Notes under the pieces: generated by a model | The model's input: the letters and a program-made list of their open reading frames with translations, nothing else | Told to the model about the DNA's origin: nothing | Database searches by the model: none | In this document: piece after piece, positions 11,086-22,619 of the stretch | How positions within the stretch are numbered: position 1 is the first letter of the stretch | How the letters are laid out: each line of letters opens with the position of its first letter | Position numbers and translations under genes: made by a program | Origin: Artemisia argyi | Lineage: Eukaryota; Streptophyta; Magnoliopsida; Asterales; Asteraceae | DNA: 64,000 nt | Direction of reading: 5' to 3' | NCBI GenBank assembly: GCA_030686995.1 | Contig: CM060680.1 | Span: 83,540,259 to 83,604,258 of the forward strand

Positions 11086-11918
11086 GGGTAGTGATATTTC
11101 CACGGAACAAATTACTTTGCACACGGCAAACAGTTGTGTTTGGACAATTATGCCCCTATATCAATTAATTCTTTTTGCTTTTGTATTACCGTGACCCTCG
11201 CCATCACTCATGTCATTTGTTTGTATAGCATTAGTCCTTACCATATATAATTCATAATCATAATCATAATCATAATATCAGTCCTCTGTTCCTCTCATTT
11301 CTACCATCGTCGCTTTCTTTCCACCATGGACGCTTCACTTTGACGATGAAATCGAATTGACTTATTTTGTAATCATATGAATTACTAATAGTTATAATTT
11401 CGCAATGAGTTATATTGCATTGAAGTAGTTTTTTTCTCTTCTCACTTGAGCTTTCTAATTTTTCTTCTGAATTGTTCTTCACTCATTGTGTCTTCTTGTT
11501 TCTACATAATGTGGGTTTATGAATGGGCTTACAAACTCTTGATTGAATTACTGCATAGGCTTCATTTGTGTGACTTTTCAAGATATTCATCCATATATAT
11601 ATTTATATGAATATTTTTGCGAGGTTCCAACTTATTCCCTTTTGCGTTACCCAATATTCGATGGGGTGAAGATTGGATATCAAATCGCTAGTTGATGATT
11701 TTTTTTTGTTCTTCTTCCATGACGAACATGAGTAGGTTAGAGATATATTGCATGGAAGAAGAAGATGAAATCATGAAATGAAAGGCGGCACAAAATACAA
11801 CAAATGCTGGTCAACTTTAAAATAGAGGAAAAGTGGAAAGTGCCATGAGGGCAAAAATGTCAAAGGCCATTGTATCTCCGTGTGTCAAGTAAAAACTTCC
11901 GTGTATTTATCACTACCC
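11086..11918. mobile_element. Mutator-like MITE with a 9-bp target site duplication
   Basis: Left terminus GGGTAGTGATATTTCCACGG and the complement of the right terminus GGGTAGTGATAAATACACGG match at 17 of 20 positions; similarity (CACACGG) continues further in. The flanks are AAAATACAA at 11077-11085 and the same nine bases at 11919-11927. A 9-bp duplication with longer inverted ends is typical of Mutator-like elements. No transposase is present. A TCATAA microsatellite lies at about 11250-11275, and the minus-strand 70-codon ORF inside it is not credible as a gene. Confidence 0.75.
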
Positions 11919-11991
11919 AAAATACAAATGTAGGTTTAAGAAATCACTTCAACTTCTAAAGACTAAGAAAACATCTCATTTCTAGTTAATC

Positions 11992-11993
<2 letters not shown>

Positions 11994-12080
<87 letters not shown>
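11994..12080. repeat. (TA)n microsatellite
   Basis: An uninterrupted TA dinucleotide run of 87 bp, 310 bp upstream of the FAR1-like start codon. It is able to extrude as a cruciform. Confidence 0.95.
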
Positions 12081-12082
<2 letters not shown>

Positions 12083-12389
12083 TAAATATTGGCTGCAATT
12101 AATTGCATGTGAATGGCTGCAATACCCCACAATATTACGTGGGTAATTTTGACAAGAGACTAAACACATGATTCAAATTTTATATGTTACTCTCTCTCAT
12201 TTAGCTCATTTGCAATTAAACATTTGATGATATACACTGATGCTACAATTTACTCCATTTAGCGCCAACTATTCCCTCCAAAATATATTACTAAATTTTA
12301 AACTTCTAAGAATCATATAAAATCTCAAACTTTAATTAGTAATTCTTAACTTTTTTATTATTATAACCAATCAACCTTCTCTATAAGCT

Positions 12390-14963
12390 ATGAGTTTTTC
12401 AATGAATGCATCAAGTAACAAGGAACATATTATACCAGGTTCACTCATATGTTTCTTCCTATTGATTCTTTGTTAAGTTTCTTTATGTTTGAAAGAAATT
12501 TGTACTTACAAAATCATTTTGATTTTTCTTGTTCAGATGAAGGTGAACATACATTAATTAATGAAATTGACGCTAACGGTTATCTCATGGATGAGGAAGA
12601 TGAAATGGAACCAACAAATGTTTTTGATCAATCTATGAGGTATTCTATACTTGGAAAAACATTTGAGAACTTAGATGTTGCTTACGATTTTTATAATGGA
12701 TATGGTCTGTCTAAGGGATTTGGTATTCGTAAGAATCAAGTAACTAGGCGTAAGAAAACAAATAAAATTTATCAAAAGATATTTGTATGCAACAAACAAG
12801 GTTTTAAAGATATGAATGATAAGAGACATTTAGGAGATGATGTGAAACGTCGTTGTATTGTACGAACGGGGTGTGAGGCCATGATGCAAGTGACTTTATC
12901 AGATCATGGAGAATGGGTCGTAGACAAATTTATTAGTTAACATAATCATCCTCTCGATCCCCCTTCACATGTACTCAAACAACGATCTCATATTATATTT
13001 CACCATTCCCATGAATGTAAAGATGTTGTCACTTTATTGTCAAAAGCAAGAATTAAACCGTCGGAAATAACTAAAATAGTAAATGCATTTAGAGGTAATG
13101 ATGAAGATAAGCTTACGCGAGTTCAGTGTTCAAATATTATAAGCAATGAAAGGAAATTTAACTTTGGAAAAGAGTGTCATGGAATTATCATGCATTTCAA
13201 ACAAAGGGCTCAGCTAGATAAAGAATTTTACTTTGACATGGACTTGAGTAAAGATGGCACACTAAAAAGTGTCTCTTGGGCAGATGGGAGATCTAGATAT
13301 TCTTATTGTCAGTTTGGTGATGTTCTTGTTTTTGATACTACATATAAGACAAATAAATTTAGTTTTCCATTTGCTTCGTTTGTTGGAGTGAATCACCATG
13401 GCCAGTCGATTTTGTTTGGGGGTGCATTGTTAGAAAATGAGACTGAGACGACATTCACATGGTTGTTTAAACAATTTCTAAAATGTATGAATGGGTCTCC
13501 ACCAATTTCTATAATTATGGACCAAGATTTGGCTATGCGTAACGCAATTGCGAAGGTTTTTCCCAAAAATTGACATCAATTTTGTGCTTGGCACATTCAA
13601 AAGCACGTTTTAGAACATCTTCAACCGTTACGGTCTCGATACGACGATTTTCAAGATACGTATAAGCAATGGGTCAAAACTCCAAATGTTGAAGATTTTG
13701 AATCAAAATGGGAATATATAAAAGAGAAATATCTTATCAGTGAAAATAGTTGGTTGGGAAACATGTATAATTTGCGTCAATATTGGGTAAAAGCTTATTT
13801 GAATGATACATTTTTTGCTGGAATGACTACTAGTGGAAGAAGTGAAAGTATGCATTCTTTTTTTGATGGTTTCGTAAACTCTAAACCATGTTAAATGATT
13901 TCGTACAACAATACAACAAAGTGGTAAGTTCTCGAAGAGGTGCTGAAAAAGATCAAGACTTTAGAACTTTGAACTCAAAGCCTACATTACAAGGTGATCA
14001 TCCAATTGAAGCAATGGCAGCCGAACGTTATACACGCAATCTTTATGATGTTTTCAGAAAAGAATGGAAGGCTAGTTTTGATTGCGGACACAAAAAGATA
14101 ACCAAAGACTCTTGTATCGTACAATATCGTGTTGGATTCTTACAAGGGAATATGGAAAATTGGAAAGTTGTTGAATGCAAAGTAGGTTCAGAATTTTTTG
14201 CTACTTGTTCATGTGCAAAGTTTGAAACATTTGGAATATTGTGCAAGCATATTCTCTACATCATGAGAAAAAAGTTATTGACAATAATTCCTAGTCACTA
14301 TATCTTACCAAGGTGGATGATGAAAATGATCGATTTAGTTGCAAATATTGGAACAGAATGTAGAGGTACTAATGAAGAAGTTAGTTTGTTAACTTTGTGG
14401 TCTATTCGAACAAAGTTTACCAAAATACTTGAGGATGGAAAAGATTATCCATTAGAAATTAAGAAACTAGATGACACTATTAATGGTATTCTGGAAGAGC
14501 AAAACATGAGAAAGAAGGCTAGAGTTGAGTTCGATACAAATGATAGTTCGGGTTTAGAATCTGGAACACAAGTGGAAGTGTCACAACCAGAAGTATTAGT
14601 TTCAGATCCTATAGTTCCCGTATCGACAAAAGGACGTCCTAAGGTTGATACACAAATCAAGCATGGAATGGAAACATCTATGAACACAAAGAAACAAAGA
14701 ATGTGTAGTTATTGTGGAGGCATGGGTCATTACGTTACTAGTTGCAAAATAAAAAAGGTACTCTTAAGTCTAAATGCATACCATGTACATACACTGTATA
14801 CTTATGCATGTGTCATATTTCTAATTATGATTTTTCTTCTCAGTTCAAGAATCTCAAAAATGACGATCTTGTTGAGGACCGGAGCTTACGCAAGAGATTT
14901 GTAGTTGAAGATTCCAAGTTTATTCCTCCTGCTGCTTTCCATTCTTTTTGGCTAATAGCATAA
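12390..14963 (+). pseudogene. FAR1-RELATED SEQUENCE (FHY3/FAR1 family), recently broken
   Basis: The probable structure is exon 1 12390-12438 (MSFSMNASSNKEH...), a 98-bp GT-AG intron, a long exon 12537-14757, a short GT-AG intron, and last exon 14844-14963. Domains in order: acidic leader (MDEEDEMEP); FAR1 DNA-binding domain with the Y-x-F-Y-x-x-Y ... GFGIRK ... CNKQG ... HNHPL pattern; MULE-type transposase domain (VFDTTYKTNKF, IIMDQDLAMRNAI, TTSGRSESMHSFF); SWIM zinc finger CSCAKFETFGILCKHIL; and zinc knuckle CSYCGGMGHYVTSC. Family members are transcription factors derived from a Mutator transposase; FHY3/FAR1 act in phytochrome A signalling. Three lesions are seen: TAA at 12938 just before HNHPL, TGA at 13571 just before HQFCAWHI, and a frameshift near 13880-13888. 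Everything else is open, so inactivation is recent, or these are assembly errors. It could instead be a decayed MULE, but no MULE ends were found around it. Confidence 0.8.
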
Positions 14964-15190
14964 TAGATATCTATATATGTAGTCGTGTGTTCCGATCGGT
15001 TTTGTTCCATAGATTATGTGACTAGACATCTATATATGTAGTTGTTTCGACCAGTTTTTTGTCCATAGATTATATGTAGTCATGTTTCGATCAGTTTTTG
15101 TCCATAGATTATATGTAAATAGACATCTATATATGTGGTTGTTTCGATCGGTTTTTTGTCCATAGATTATATGTGATTGCTTTTTGTCCA
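14964..15190 (+). repeat. Imperfect tandem repeats downstream of the FAR1-like gene
   Basis: TTTTTGTCCATAGATTATATG, GTTTCGATC(A/G)GTTTTT and AGACATCTATATATGT recur three to four times with a period of about 70-80 bp and internal deletions. They lie in the presumed 3' UTR/flank. Confidence 0.55.
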
Positions 15191-15712
15191 TAGGGCATAT
15201 AAAACATGTAGACTACGTCAAAGAGATGCAACAAAATTACAAAATAGCTATGATATTCAAATCCTATTTTACAACAAGTAGTAGTACAATGCATTGCTTT
15301 TTTTATTATATATATAGAAATTCAACATGTTATTACTACTTATTAAAAACTAATTAACTAAAAAGGGCAAAAAAAAGCTACACATCCTATATAATTATAT
15401 AAAATAATGGGAGGTTAAAACCCATGGAGCTAATATTAAGTTTACGTGTTGTGCTAAATTACCTTTATTGGGGTTTGGATTGTGATTAATATATTGAAGA
15501 CTAATCATTGATGGAGTTTCATCTTATAAATGTCTATGTTAATTGGTGCCAAAATTTAACAAGGACTATATTAATTTTGCAATGTAAAACGGTGTCGTAA
15601 TATGACTTTTATACAGCCAATTGGTTGTAGGTAATTGTAGGTAAGGTTTTCCCATATATATATATATAGAATGGTGAGAGAGAATAAGAAAGTGTAGAGA
15701 AAGTGATATAGA
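15191..15712. other. AT-rich intergenic flank
   Basis: No gene is seen. TA-rich stretches near 15308-15316 and 15654-15668. The last five bases before the element (GTTTG, 15713-15717) form the left target duplication. Confidence 0.5.
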
Positions 15713-15923
15713 GTTTGTGATGAGGCGAAAAATGAACCACTTTTAGGGAGTCATTTAAGCTCGGAATTGACTTTATTTGATCAAATATTGCTCTAAATCG
15801 TTCCTTTTGAGATTTTAGGTACTTTGGGAGTGAAATCTGAAAAAGGAAGCAATTCGGACGTTTTTGGAGCATAAAAGTGAAGAAAACGCCAAAGTCTTAA
15901 ATTTCCTTGCTGGGAACAGTAGG

Positions 15924-16140
15924 TGACGGCGTCAAGAAGGAATTCCTGACGGCGTCAAGAGCAATTTCCATGATGATCCAGTGCAGATTTGACGGCGTCA
16001 CGAAGTAGGGCGTCAAGAGTAAAGTTCATGACGGCCTGGAAATGCATAATACATGACGGCGTCAAAAGTAGATCAAGGCAGTCCGAGAAGAGTTTTGGCG
16101 GTGAGGTGACGACGTCACCTATTTGGTCTTGACGCCGTCA
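15924..16140 (+). promoter_or_regulatory. Array of six TGACG-N-CGTCA palindromes upstream of the LTR TATA box
   Basis: Perfect 11-bp inverted repeats start at 15924, 15947, 15990, 16054, 16107 (centre A) and 16130 (centre C). Half-site remnants TGACGGCCTGG (16029) and GGCGTCA (16009) lie between. TGACG is the core bound by plant TGA-type bZIP factors (as-1 element). The last copy ends 12 bp before the TATATATA run. Regulation by bZIP factors is inference from the motif. Confidence 0.6.
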
Positions 16141-16152
16141 GACCCTATTTCC

Positions 16153-16160
16153 TATATATA
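16153..16160 (+). promoter_or_regulatory. LTR TATA box
   Basis: TATATATA directly downstream of the palindrome array. The same arrangement occurs in the 3' LTR at about 21645 and in both LTRs of the sibling element at 37550-43918. Confidence 0.6.
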
Positions 16161-17128
16161 GTTTTCTATTTTTCACATTAAAAAAGAGAGAAGTTTTGGA
16201 GAAACCCTAAGTACGAACTTGGTGTGAATTTTACAGGTTTTTCAAGGGTTCTAAGCCCTTGATACCTTTCATGTGTAATTGAGATAAGTATTCTTTTAAT
16301 TCAATCAATATGTCTATGTGTTGGTTGTCTATATCTTGTTCTTGTCTTAATTCCATCATGCTAGGCTAGATCTATCTTGTGTTTGCTTGGATCAAATGAA
16401 ACCTAGATGTTAATTATGTGTTGATTACTTGTTTATAATTGTTTTGGATGAATGATTTATATGTTAGGCATAAGAAAACTGGCAGATTTCCAAATGGTAA
16501 CATGCTTGAACGTCTTAGGAAACATGAACCGATGTGCACTAGGTCTTTATTGGTTATATTTAATGCATGAGCCACTGTTTATAATCCCTATGGTTGTGCT
16601 GGGCATGGCATAGGAGGAGATAAGAGCTCATAGAATTGGGGAGTTAAGTGCGCCACCCCATGAATGATATTAAGGAATACGATCCGTCATCCATGCAAAT
16701 ATAACAAGTAATTAACGTGTAAAAGATGTCTAGGGAGTAGTGAAATCTAAGTAAACACATTTTCTTCACTTATTGCTCACAACTTTAGTATAATTTAGTT
16801 TATTTTCATTTTTAGTATTTTATTTTGATTGCATCTTTAGTATTGGGTTAGTTGACTAGCAACTAATTCCGCCCAAATCCTTCAAACCCGAGATTTTAAC
16901 TTGCTTTCTAAAAAATATAAAAATACAAAAATAATCATCCCTCACCTTTAGAACTAGTATTTAGGTTTTCTAATCCTAGCGATACTATTCCTAGCTGAAC
17001 GATCAATCCCCTGGTACTTGTCACTATACTATACTACAACGATCAGGTACACTGCCTGGTGGGGGTTGTAAGCTTCTCAAGATCCCTTGAGAGGTAAAGC
17101 CTGGTGCGATTCCCACGTATCAAGTTTT

Positions 17129-17146
17129 TGGCGCCGTTGCCGGGGA
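17129..17146 (+). other. Primer-binding site (tRNA-Asp type)
   Basis: TGGCGCCGTTGCCGGGGA, six bases after the 5' LTR, is complementary to the 3' end of plant tRNA-Asp including CCA (known for Athila elements). Confidence 0.85.
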
Positions 17147-17279
17147 ATAATTATTGTCTAGGTTAGAATTTCTTTTTATTAGGTCTACTTGCTAGATTCC
17201 TTTCTAGTAAGATTTTATTTTTATTTTTAGGTTTTCTTTAGTCTATCTTATTTCTTTGTGTGTTTGTTCGTAATTTCCA

Positions 17280-18734
17280 TTGACTCTTCCGTTCACCATT
17301 ATGGAGTACGCGAATCCACCATACCACCAACCACAAAGGCCATTCTACCCTATTGACATCTCGAATTTCAAACAATATCGAGATGAACCCATATATGATG
17401 CATGGACTCGTTTTAGAAATTTACTCCGAAAATTCCCTCATCATAGTTTCGCTTTAGCATCCCTAACCCGAACCTTTTACTATCGTGTTGGCCAATATGA
17501 CCAAATGCGCATTGAAGATTTTGCCAATGGGGACTTTAGGGAATTAAGTGCTGAAGAAGCATGGGATACCATAGAAGATTGTGCCCAATATTATTATAGG
17601 GTAGACAACCCAACAAACGTTAGTACAAGTCAATTGAATATAAATTTCCATGATCATGAAACAAGTTTGTTTGGGGATGAATATATTAGTGTTGAGATAC
17701 CTAAGTGGTTGTCATGTAATGCCATAGTACAAGCTGAACACATAGGTGACCTTGATGTGATGGAGGATTTAGCCGAACATGATCACATTGATCAAAAATA
17801 CCTAGGTCCTATGATCGATGATGATGAATCTCAAGAAACATATGATGAATCTCTTGGGCAATTTGTATATAGCAGTCAGAATATTGAGGATGATCCATAT
17901 GATTCGGACATAGAAGTTGAGATGCCTAAAGAAGCACGTGACATACTTGGGAAAATGTTAGGGTTAGATTATAATAAAACACATGTTGAGGATATAGGTG
18001 ATCGTGACACAGGGAATGATGAAGTAAAAAACATAAGCTCACTAAGTACCCCACAAGTCTTACCATCATTTGAGGCACACATACCACCCGTGACTTACTC
18101 GGAAGAAGTAGAAGAGACTATAAGAACTCCAATAGAGGTAAAACCTTTGAACCAAACACAACTAGAGGATATAGGTTTGAATACTTATAATGATAACCTT
18201 ACTCTTAGTTCTAGGGAAGTTCCTAGTTTTGATGAACCGGAGCCTCAACCAAAACCGTTACCTAATCTTCCATCCTTGGATGAAAATTTAGGAATTGAAA
18301 TAGGTTCCGATCCACCCATCAAACCATATAGTCCGGGTAGTCTTAAGACAAAGGTAGTAGACTCTAAGCCTTGTAGAGAGGAAGCCAATATAGGAGTGGA
18401 AAATGACCTTACATGCTTACATCACCCATTTATGTTTGATCACAAGAAACAATATGGGTTTAAACTGGGTTTATTAGATCAAGATGGATCCCCAACTAGT
18501 AATCTCTTGAATTTGATTGAAAATGATCCCTTTCTAGGAGGAAATCTTAATCCACCCAGTAACCCGATTGAATTAGGTAAGGTTATGATGATAGGAGCAC
18601 ACCCCTTTGAGCATATAATTCATCCACCACTCTTTTCTCACGTAGCATACTTCCACCCTAAGGGTGTGTATCGCTACTTCCACCCGCACTTAATCCTAAG
18701 TGTAGGGAAAACCTCCCTTCTTTCCGTTAAATAA
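17280..18734 (+). CDS. Gag-like protein of the Athila-like element (484 aa)
   Basis: The N-terminal part (about residues 15-110) matches the Retrotrans_gag pattern of Athila elements: YPIDISNFKQY, DEPIYDAWTRFRNLLRKFPHH, FYYRVGQYDQMRIEDFANGDF and LSAEEAWDTIEDCAQ. The remaining 370 residues are acidic and proline-rich with no recognised domain. The C-terminus (YRYFHPHLILSVGKTSLLSVK-like) resembles short ORF ends of other plant non-autonomous gypsy elements, from memory. There is no CCHC knuckle, protease or RT. The ORF opens about 150 bp after the LTR in a leader shared with the sibling element; ATG 17280 is followed by another at 17301. It would form particles only with helper proteins. No internal stops. 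Confidence 0.7.
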   Translation: MTLPFTIMEYANPPYHQPQRPFYPIDISNFKQYRDEPIYDAWTRFRNLLRKFPHHSFALASLTRTFYYRVGQYDQMRIEDFANGDFRELSAEEAWDTIEDCAQYYYRVDNPTNVSTSQLNINFHDHETSLFGDEYISVEIPKWLSCNAIVQAEHIGDLDVMEDLAEHDHIDQKYLGPMIDDDESQETYDESLGQFVYSSQNIEDDPYDSDIEVEMPKEARDILGKMLGLDYNKTHVEDIGDRDTGNDEVKNISSLSTPQVLPSFEAHIPPVTYSEEVEETIRTPIEVKPLNQTQLEDIGLNTYNDNLTLSSREVPSFDEPEPQPKPLPNLPSLDENLGIEIGSDPPIKPYSPGSLKTKVVDSKPCREEANIGVENDLTCLHHPFMFDHKKQYGFKLGLLDQDGSPTSNLLNLIENDPFLGGNLNPPSNPIELGKVMMIGAHPFEHIIHPPLFSHVAYFHPKGVYRYFHPHLILSVGKTSLLSVK

Positions 18735-20569
18735 GGGTAGAGTCAGGCTCGTGACTCAAACAAAAACAAGCGCTTCTTGGGAGGCAACCCATGCTTTGTG
18801 TGATTTTTATTTTGTTTGATTGTTATTTGCTTCCGTATGCATGCTTTATTTGTATTGTTAGTAGATCATGTTTCTAAACTAAAATGTGGAAATACTATAC
18901 TTTGTTGTTTTGGCCTAGTCTTAACTCCACCTAAAAGTATTTTTGCAAAAGATAAGTGTAAGGGGAAACCCCAAATATGTTTTTAAGAAACAAACCGATC
19001 ATGATTCTCCACAATATTAAATGAACATGTATATTCGTATTTGTTAGAGTCAAATGCTTGTATTGAGTCATAATGAAGTTTTGCAGGATTTTCCAGGAAG
19101 TGAGACCAAGTTTTTCCAGAAATTTTCCGGAAACTTAACATAAGAATTTCTGCAGGTCACTTCTGACGGCGTTACGAGTTAACTCTTGACGGCGTCACGT
19201 GTAAAAATCTGGAAATTTTACCGGTTTTGTTTTTCTAACGGAGTCTTATGGTTTTTGTGAATTATTAAGTTTTATAATCTCCAGGAAATCTGCAAACTTC
19301 ATTCCACAAGCATTATATCTTATCTTGTTTTCTAGGATTTAGTAACTTATATAGGATGCCGCCGATTTTACGCGAGGTTGTTTTGTCTATTTTCTCAGGA
19401 TTTACAGGTTATGTATGATAAGAAGATGATTTATATTCTGGAAGGGAAGCTTTGATTGTTCATTTTCTTGGAGGAAGATTTAACCTGGTCACCTTATTAT
19501 CCATACCGAGCGAATCAAGGGAGTATTTGATTTCATTCTTTTTACTTATTTCACTTTTACATTCTTTACTTGAACATTGGGGACAATGTTCATCTTAAGT
19601 GTAAAGGGAGGGTAAAAAGATGATACCTTACATATGCACTTTCGCTTGAGTTTGTTTTGTTTGATAGTAGATGTGTAATAAAACTATGAGAAATACTTGT
19701 TAGTGCAATTTTAGCGCCAAATTTAAAATTTTTTACAACATTTAGGAGTGAAATTTTAGCCATAGCAAGCGTCTCATGGATAGGAGATTGTATGACTAGC
19801 ACATAACCGTATATTCAGAAAAATTTTTCACCCAAATATGTGAGGTTCGCCTTTAGATTTGATAGGAAAAGCATTTACTATTAGTGCTTATGAGTGTACC
19901 GGTAGCATTTAGATTCTAGAACTTGCGTTAGTGATACATCCCGAGACCGCTAGTGAGACTACATTCGTGTAGTAGGATTTACTACATGATAAGAGGCATT
20001 AGGATCACCCTTGTGTTAAACCCGTATCATAATTACTTGACCATTTAAGTCATATTACTTGACTAGTTAAGTCAACTGATTTTTCCCACACCCTTAGCGT
20101 TGTACTCATTTTTAGTACACAAAACCCCTAGTACACCCCTTCGAGCCTATCTTTTCGTTTCTAACTTTTAGCATTTTACTTAAAGGAAGAATTTGTTACA
20201 CCCTACTTAAATGTACAACCAAATCGCCTTAGCCTTCCGTATATGCGCTCATCTTTAGTGCATTATTGTTATTTGTTAAACCCTAAGTTAACTATCTAAT
20301 TGATTACAAGGTTGCTAAGTCGAGTCATATCTTTGTACATATTGTTTTGGGACGATTAGGACTCATGGGTAAGTACTTATTTTATGGAGTAATGGGGAAG
20401 AACATCATTTTATTACCCCCATATGTACGTTAATCTTAAAAGTGCTCAAAGTGTTTTGATTTTCTTAATTTGAGTCATTAGATTAGTTTATTATAAAGTA
20501 AGTAAAAATTCAAGTGTAAGGGGAATGTTCATTCCCTATGATGTATTATTTTGGAAGGTAGGGTAAGAG

Positions 20570-20610
<41 letters not shown>

Positions 20611-21209
20611 GAAAAATTCAAGAAAAAAAAAATTAGAAAAAGAAAAAAGAGAAAAAACATACGGACTACCATCCCTTTTCATTCTATGTTCATTTTATGT
20701 TTTTGTTATTTTTCATTTATTAGCTTAAGTCGAGTCTAGTCTTGGCTTAGCAACGCCACATTGTACATGTAATTAACCAAGATTGTTAACTCGCCACCAG
20801 TAAAAACTTCCTTTATCCAACAAAACCGTGTATTTCATATCCCTACACCTAACGTTACAACCCTTTAAAAGACCTCTTTGATAGTTTATCCTAGGTGCTT
20901 ACGCCATGTGGTGGAGGTTTGATCCTTTCCCAAGCCTATGGTAATCTATTTTGCTATGACATGTAGTGAGAGATATCTTCCGTTTCCATATTGTAATTTA
21001 TACTTTATTACACCCGAGAGATGTGAGTATCTAAACACTATTTGTGAGGTGCTAGTATATGACCTCTGTGCTTGTCTATTGGTCTTTAGTGGAACGATTA
21101 TTTGTTGTAATTACTTTTATATTAGTGTTAAATGACCCCTAACTAGTATTTTGATTAGAATAAAAGCGCATTTGCTTGAGGACAAGCAAATCTCAAGTGT
21201 AAGTGTATA
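18735..21209 (+). other. Conserved non-coding 3' region of the Athila-like family
   Basis: No ORF of note. It is closely matched by 40046-42519 of the sibling element, so it is a family feature and not random filler. It contains two TGACGGCGT palindromes (19164 imperfect; 19197-19207 overlapping CACGTG) and a poly-A run. It ends with TTGCTTGAGGACAAGCAA, an inverted-repeat-like motif before the 3' LTR that I recall from many plant gypsy elements. Confidence 0.6.
20574..20608. repeat. Poly-A run (35 bp)
   Basis: Uninterrupted A run followed by A-rich sequence. It occupies the same place as the A run in the sibling element (41875-41913), so it predates the split of the two copies. Confidence 0.9.
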
Positions 21210-22614
21210 TGATGAGGCGAAAAATAAACCACTTTTAGGGGGTCATTTAAGCCCGGAATTGACTTTATTTGATCAAATATTGCCCTAAATCGTTCTTTTT
21301 GTGATTTTAGGTACTTTGGGAGTGAAATCTGGAAAAGGAAGCAATTCGGACGTTTTTGGAGCATAAAAGTGAAGAAAACGCCAAAGTCTTAATTTTCCTT
21401 GCTGGGAACAGTAGGTGACGGCGTCAAGAAGGAATTCCTGACGGCGTCAAGAGCAATTTCCATGACGATCCAGTACAGATTTGACGGCGTCACAAAGTAG
21501 GGCGTCAAGAGTAAAGTTCATGACGGCCTGGAAATGCATAATACATGACGGCGTCAAAAGTAGATCAAAGCAGTCTGAGAAGAGTTTTGGCGGCGAGGTG
21601 ACGGCGTCACCTATTTGGTCTTGACGCCGTCAGACCCTATTTCCTATATATAGTTTTCTATTTTTCACATTAAAAAAAAGAGAAGTTTTGGAGAAACCCT
21701 AAGTACGAACTTGGTGCGAATTTTACAGGTTTTTCAAGGGTTCTAAGCCCTTGATACCTTTCATGTGTAATTGAGATAAGTATTCTTTTAATTCAATCAA
21801 TATGTCTATGTGTTGGTTGTCTATATCTTGTTCTTGTCTTAATTCCATCATGCTAGGCTAGATCTATCTTGTGTTTGCTTGGATCTAATGAAACCTAGAT
21901 GTTAATTATGTGTTGATTACTTGTTTATAATTGTTTTGGATGAATGATTTATATGTTAGGCTTAAGAAAACTGGCAGATCTCCAAATGGTAACATGCTTG
22001 AACGTCTTAGGAAACATGAACCGATGTGCACTAGATCTTTATTGGTTATATTTAATGCATGAGCCACTGTTTATAATCCCTATGGTTGTGCTGGGCATGG
22101 CATAGGAGGAGATAAGAGCTCATAGAATTGGGGAGTTAAGTGCGCCACCCCATTATTGATATTAAGGAATACGATCCGTCATCCATGCAAATATAACAAG
22201 TAATTAACGTGTAAAAGATGTCTAGGGAGTAGTGAAATCTAAGTAAACACATTTTCTCCACTTATTGCTCACAACTTTAGTATAATTTAGTTTATTTTCA
22301 TTTTTAGTATTTTATTTTGATTGCATCTTTAGTATTGGGTTAGTTGACTAGCAACTAATTCCGCCCAAATCCTTCAAACCCGAGATTTTAACTTGCTTTC
22401 TAAAAAATATAAAAATACAAAAATAATCATCCCTCACCTTTAGAACTAGTATTTAGGTTTTCTAATCCTAGCGACACTATTCCTAGCTGAACGATCAATC
22501 CCCCGGTACTTGTCACTATACTATACTACAACGATCAGGTACACTGCCTGGTGGGGGTTGTAAGCTTCTCAAGATCCCTTGAGAGGTAAAGCCTGGTGCG
22601 ATTCCCACGTATCA
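21210..22614 (+). repeat. 3' LTR of the Athila-like element
   Basis: Same length and ends as the 5' LTR. It retains the palindrome array and the TATA box. The copy at about 21599 reads TGACGGCGTCA where the 5' LTR has TGACGACGTCA. Confidence 0.9.
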
Positions 22615-22619
22615 GTTTG

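Larger units (their letters stand above)
15718..17122 (+). repeat. 5' LTR of the Athila-like element
   Basis: TG...CA ends, 1405 bp. It contains the six-copy TGACG/CGTCA palindrome array (15924-16140) and a TATATATA box. A GAAACCCTAAG leader follows about 40 bp after the TATA box. Confidence 0.9.
15718..22614 (+). mobile_element. Complete non-autonomous Athila-like LTR retrotransposon, TSD GTTTG
   Basis: Two LTRs of 1405 bp (15718-17122, 21210-22614) both begin TGATGAGGCG and end CGTATCA. They are flanked by GTTTG at 15713-15717 and 22615-22619. A primer-binding site matching the tRNA-Asp 3' end follows the 5' LTR, as in Athila-type Ty3/gypsy elements. The interior holds one gag-like ORF, then about 2.5 kb of non-coding sequence. 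No protease, RT or integrase is visible, so mobility must have been supplied in trans. I noticed roughly two dozen LTR-LTR differences by eye, mainly transitions, implying a fairly recent but not brand-new insertion. Confidence 0.9.

Noticed and set aside
12390..14963. FAR1-like sequence considered as an active MULE transposon
   Set aside because: I found no paired inverted ends or 8-11 bp target duplication around it, and it carries the FAR1-type intron near the 5' end and a zinc knuckle/SWIM arrangement typical of the host gene family.
15924..16140. Regularly recurring TGACGGCGTCA units considered as a CRISPR-like array
   Set aside because: Units are 11-bp palindromes with irregular spacing inside an LTR of a plant retrotransposon; no spacers or cas genes.
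19590..19802. Minus-strand ORF in the Athila-like interior
   Set aside because: Within conserved non-coding family sequence, no domain, and not maintained in the sibling copy.
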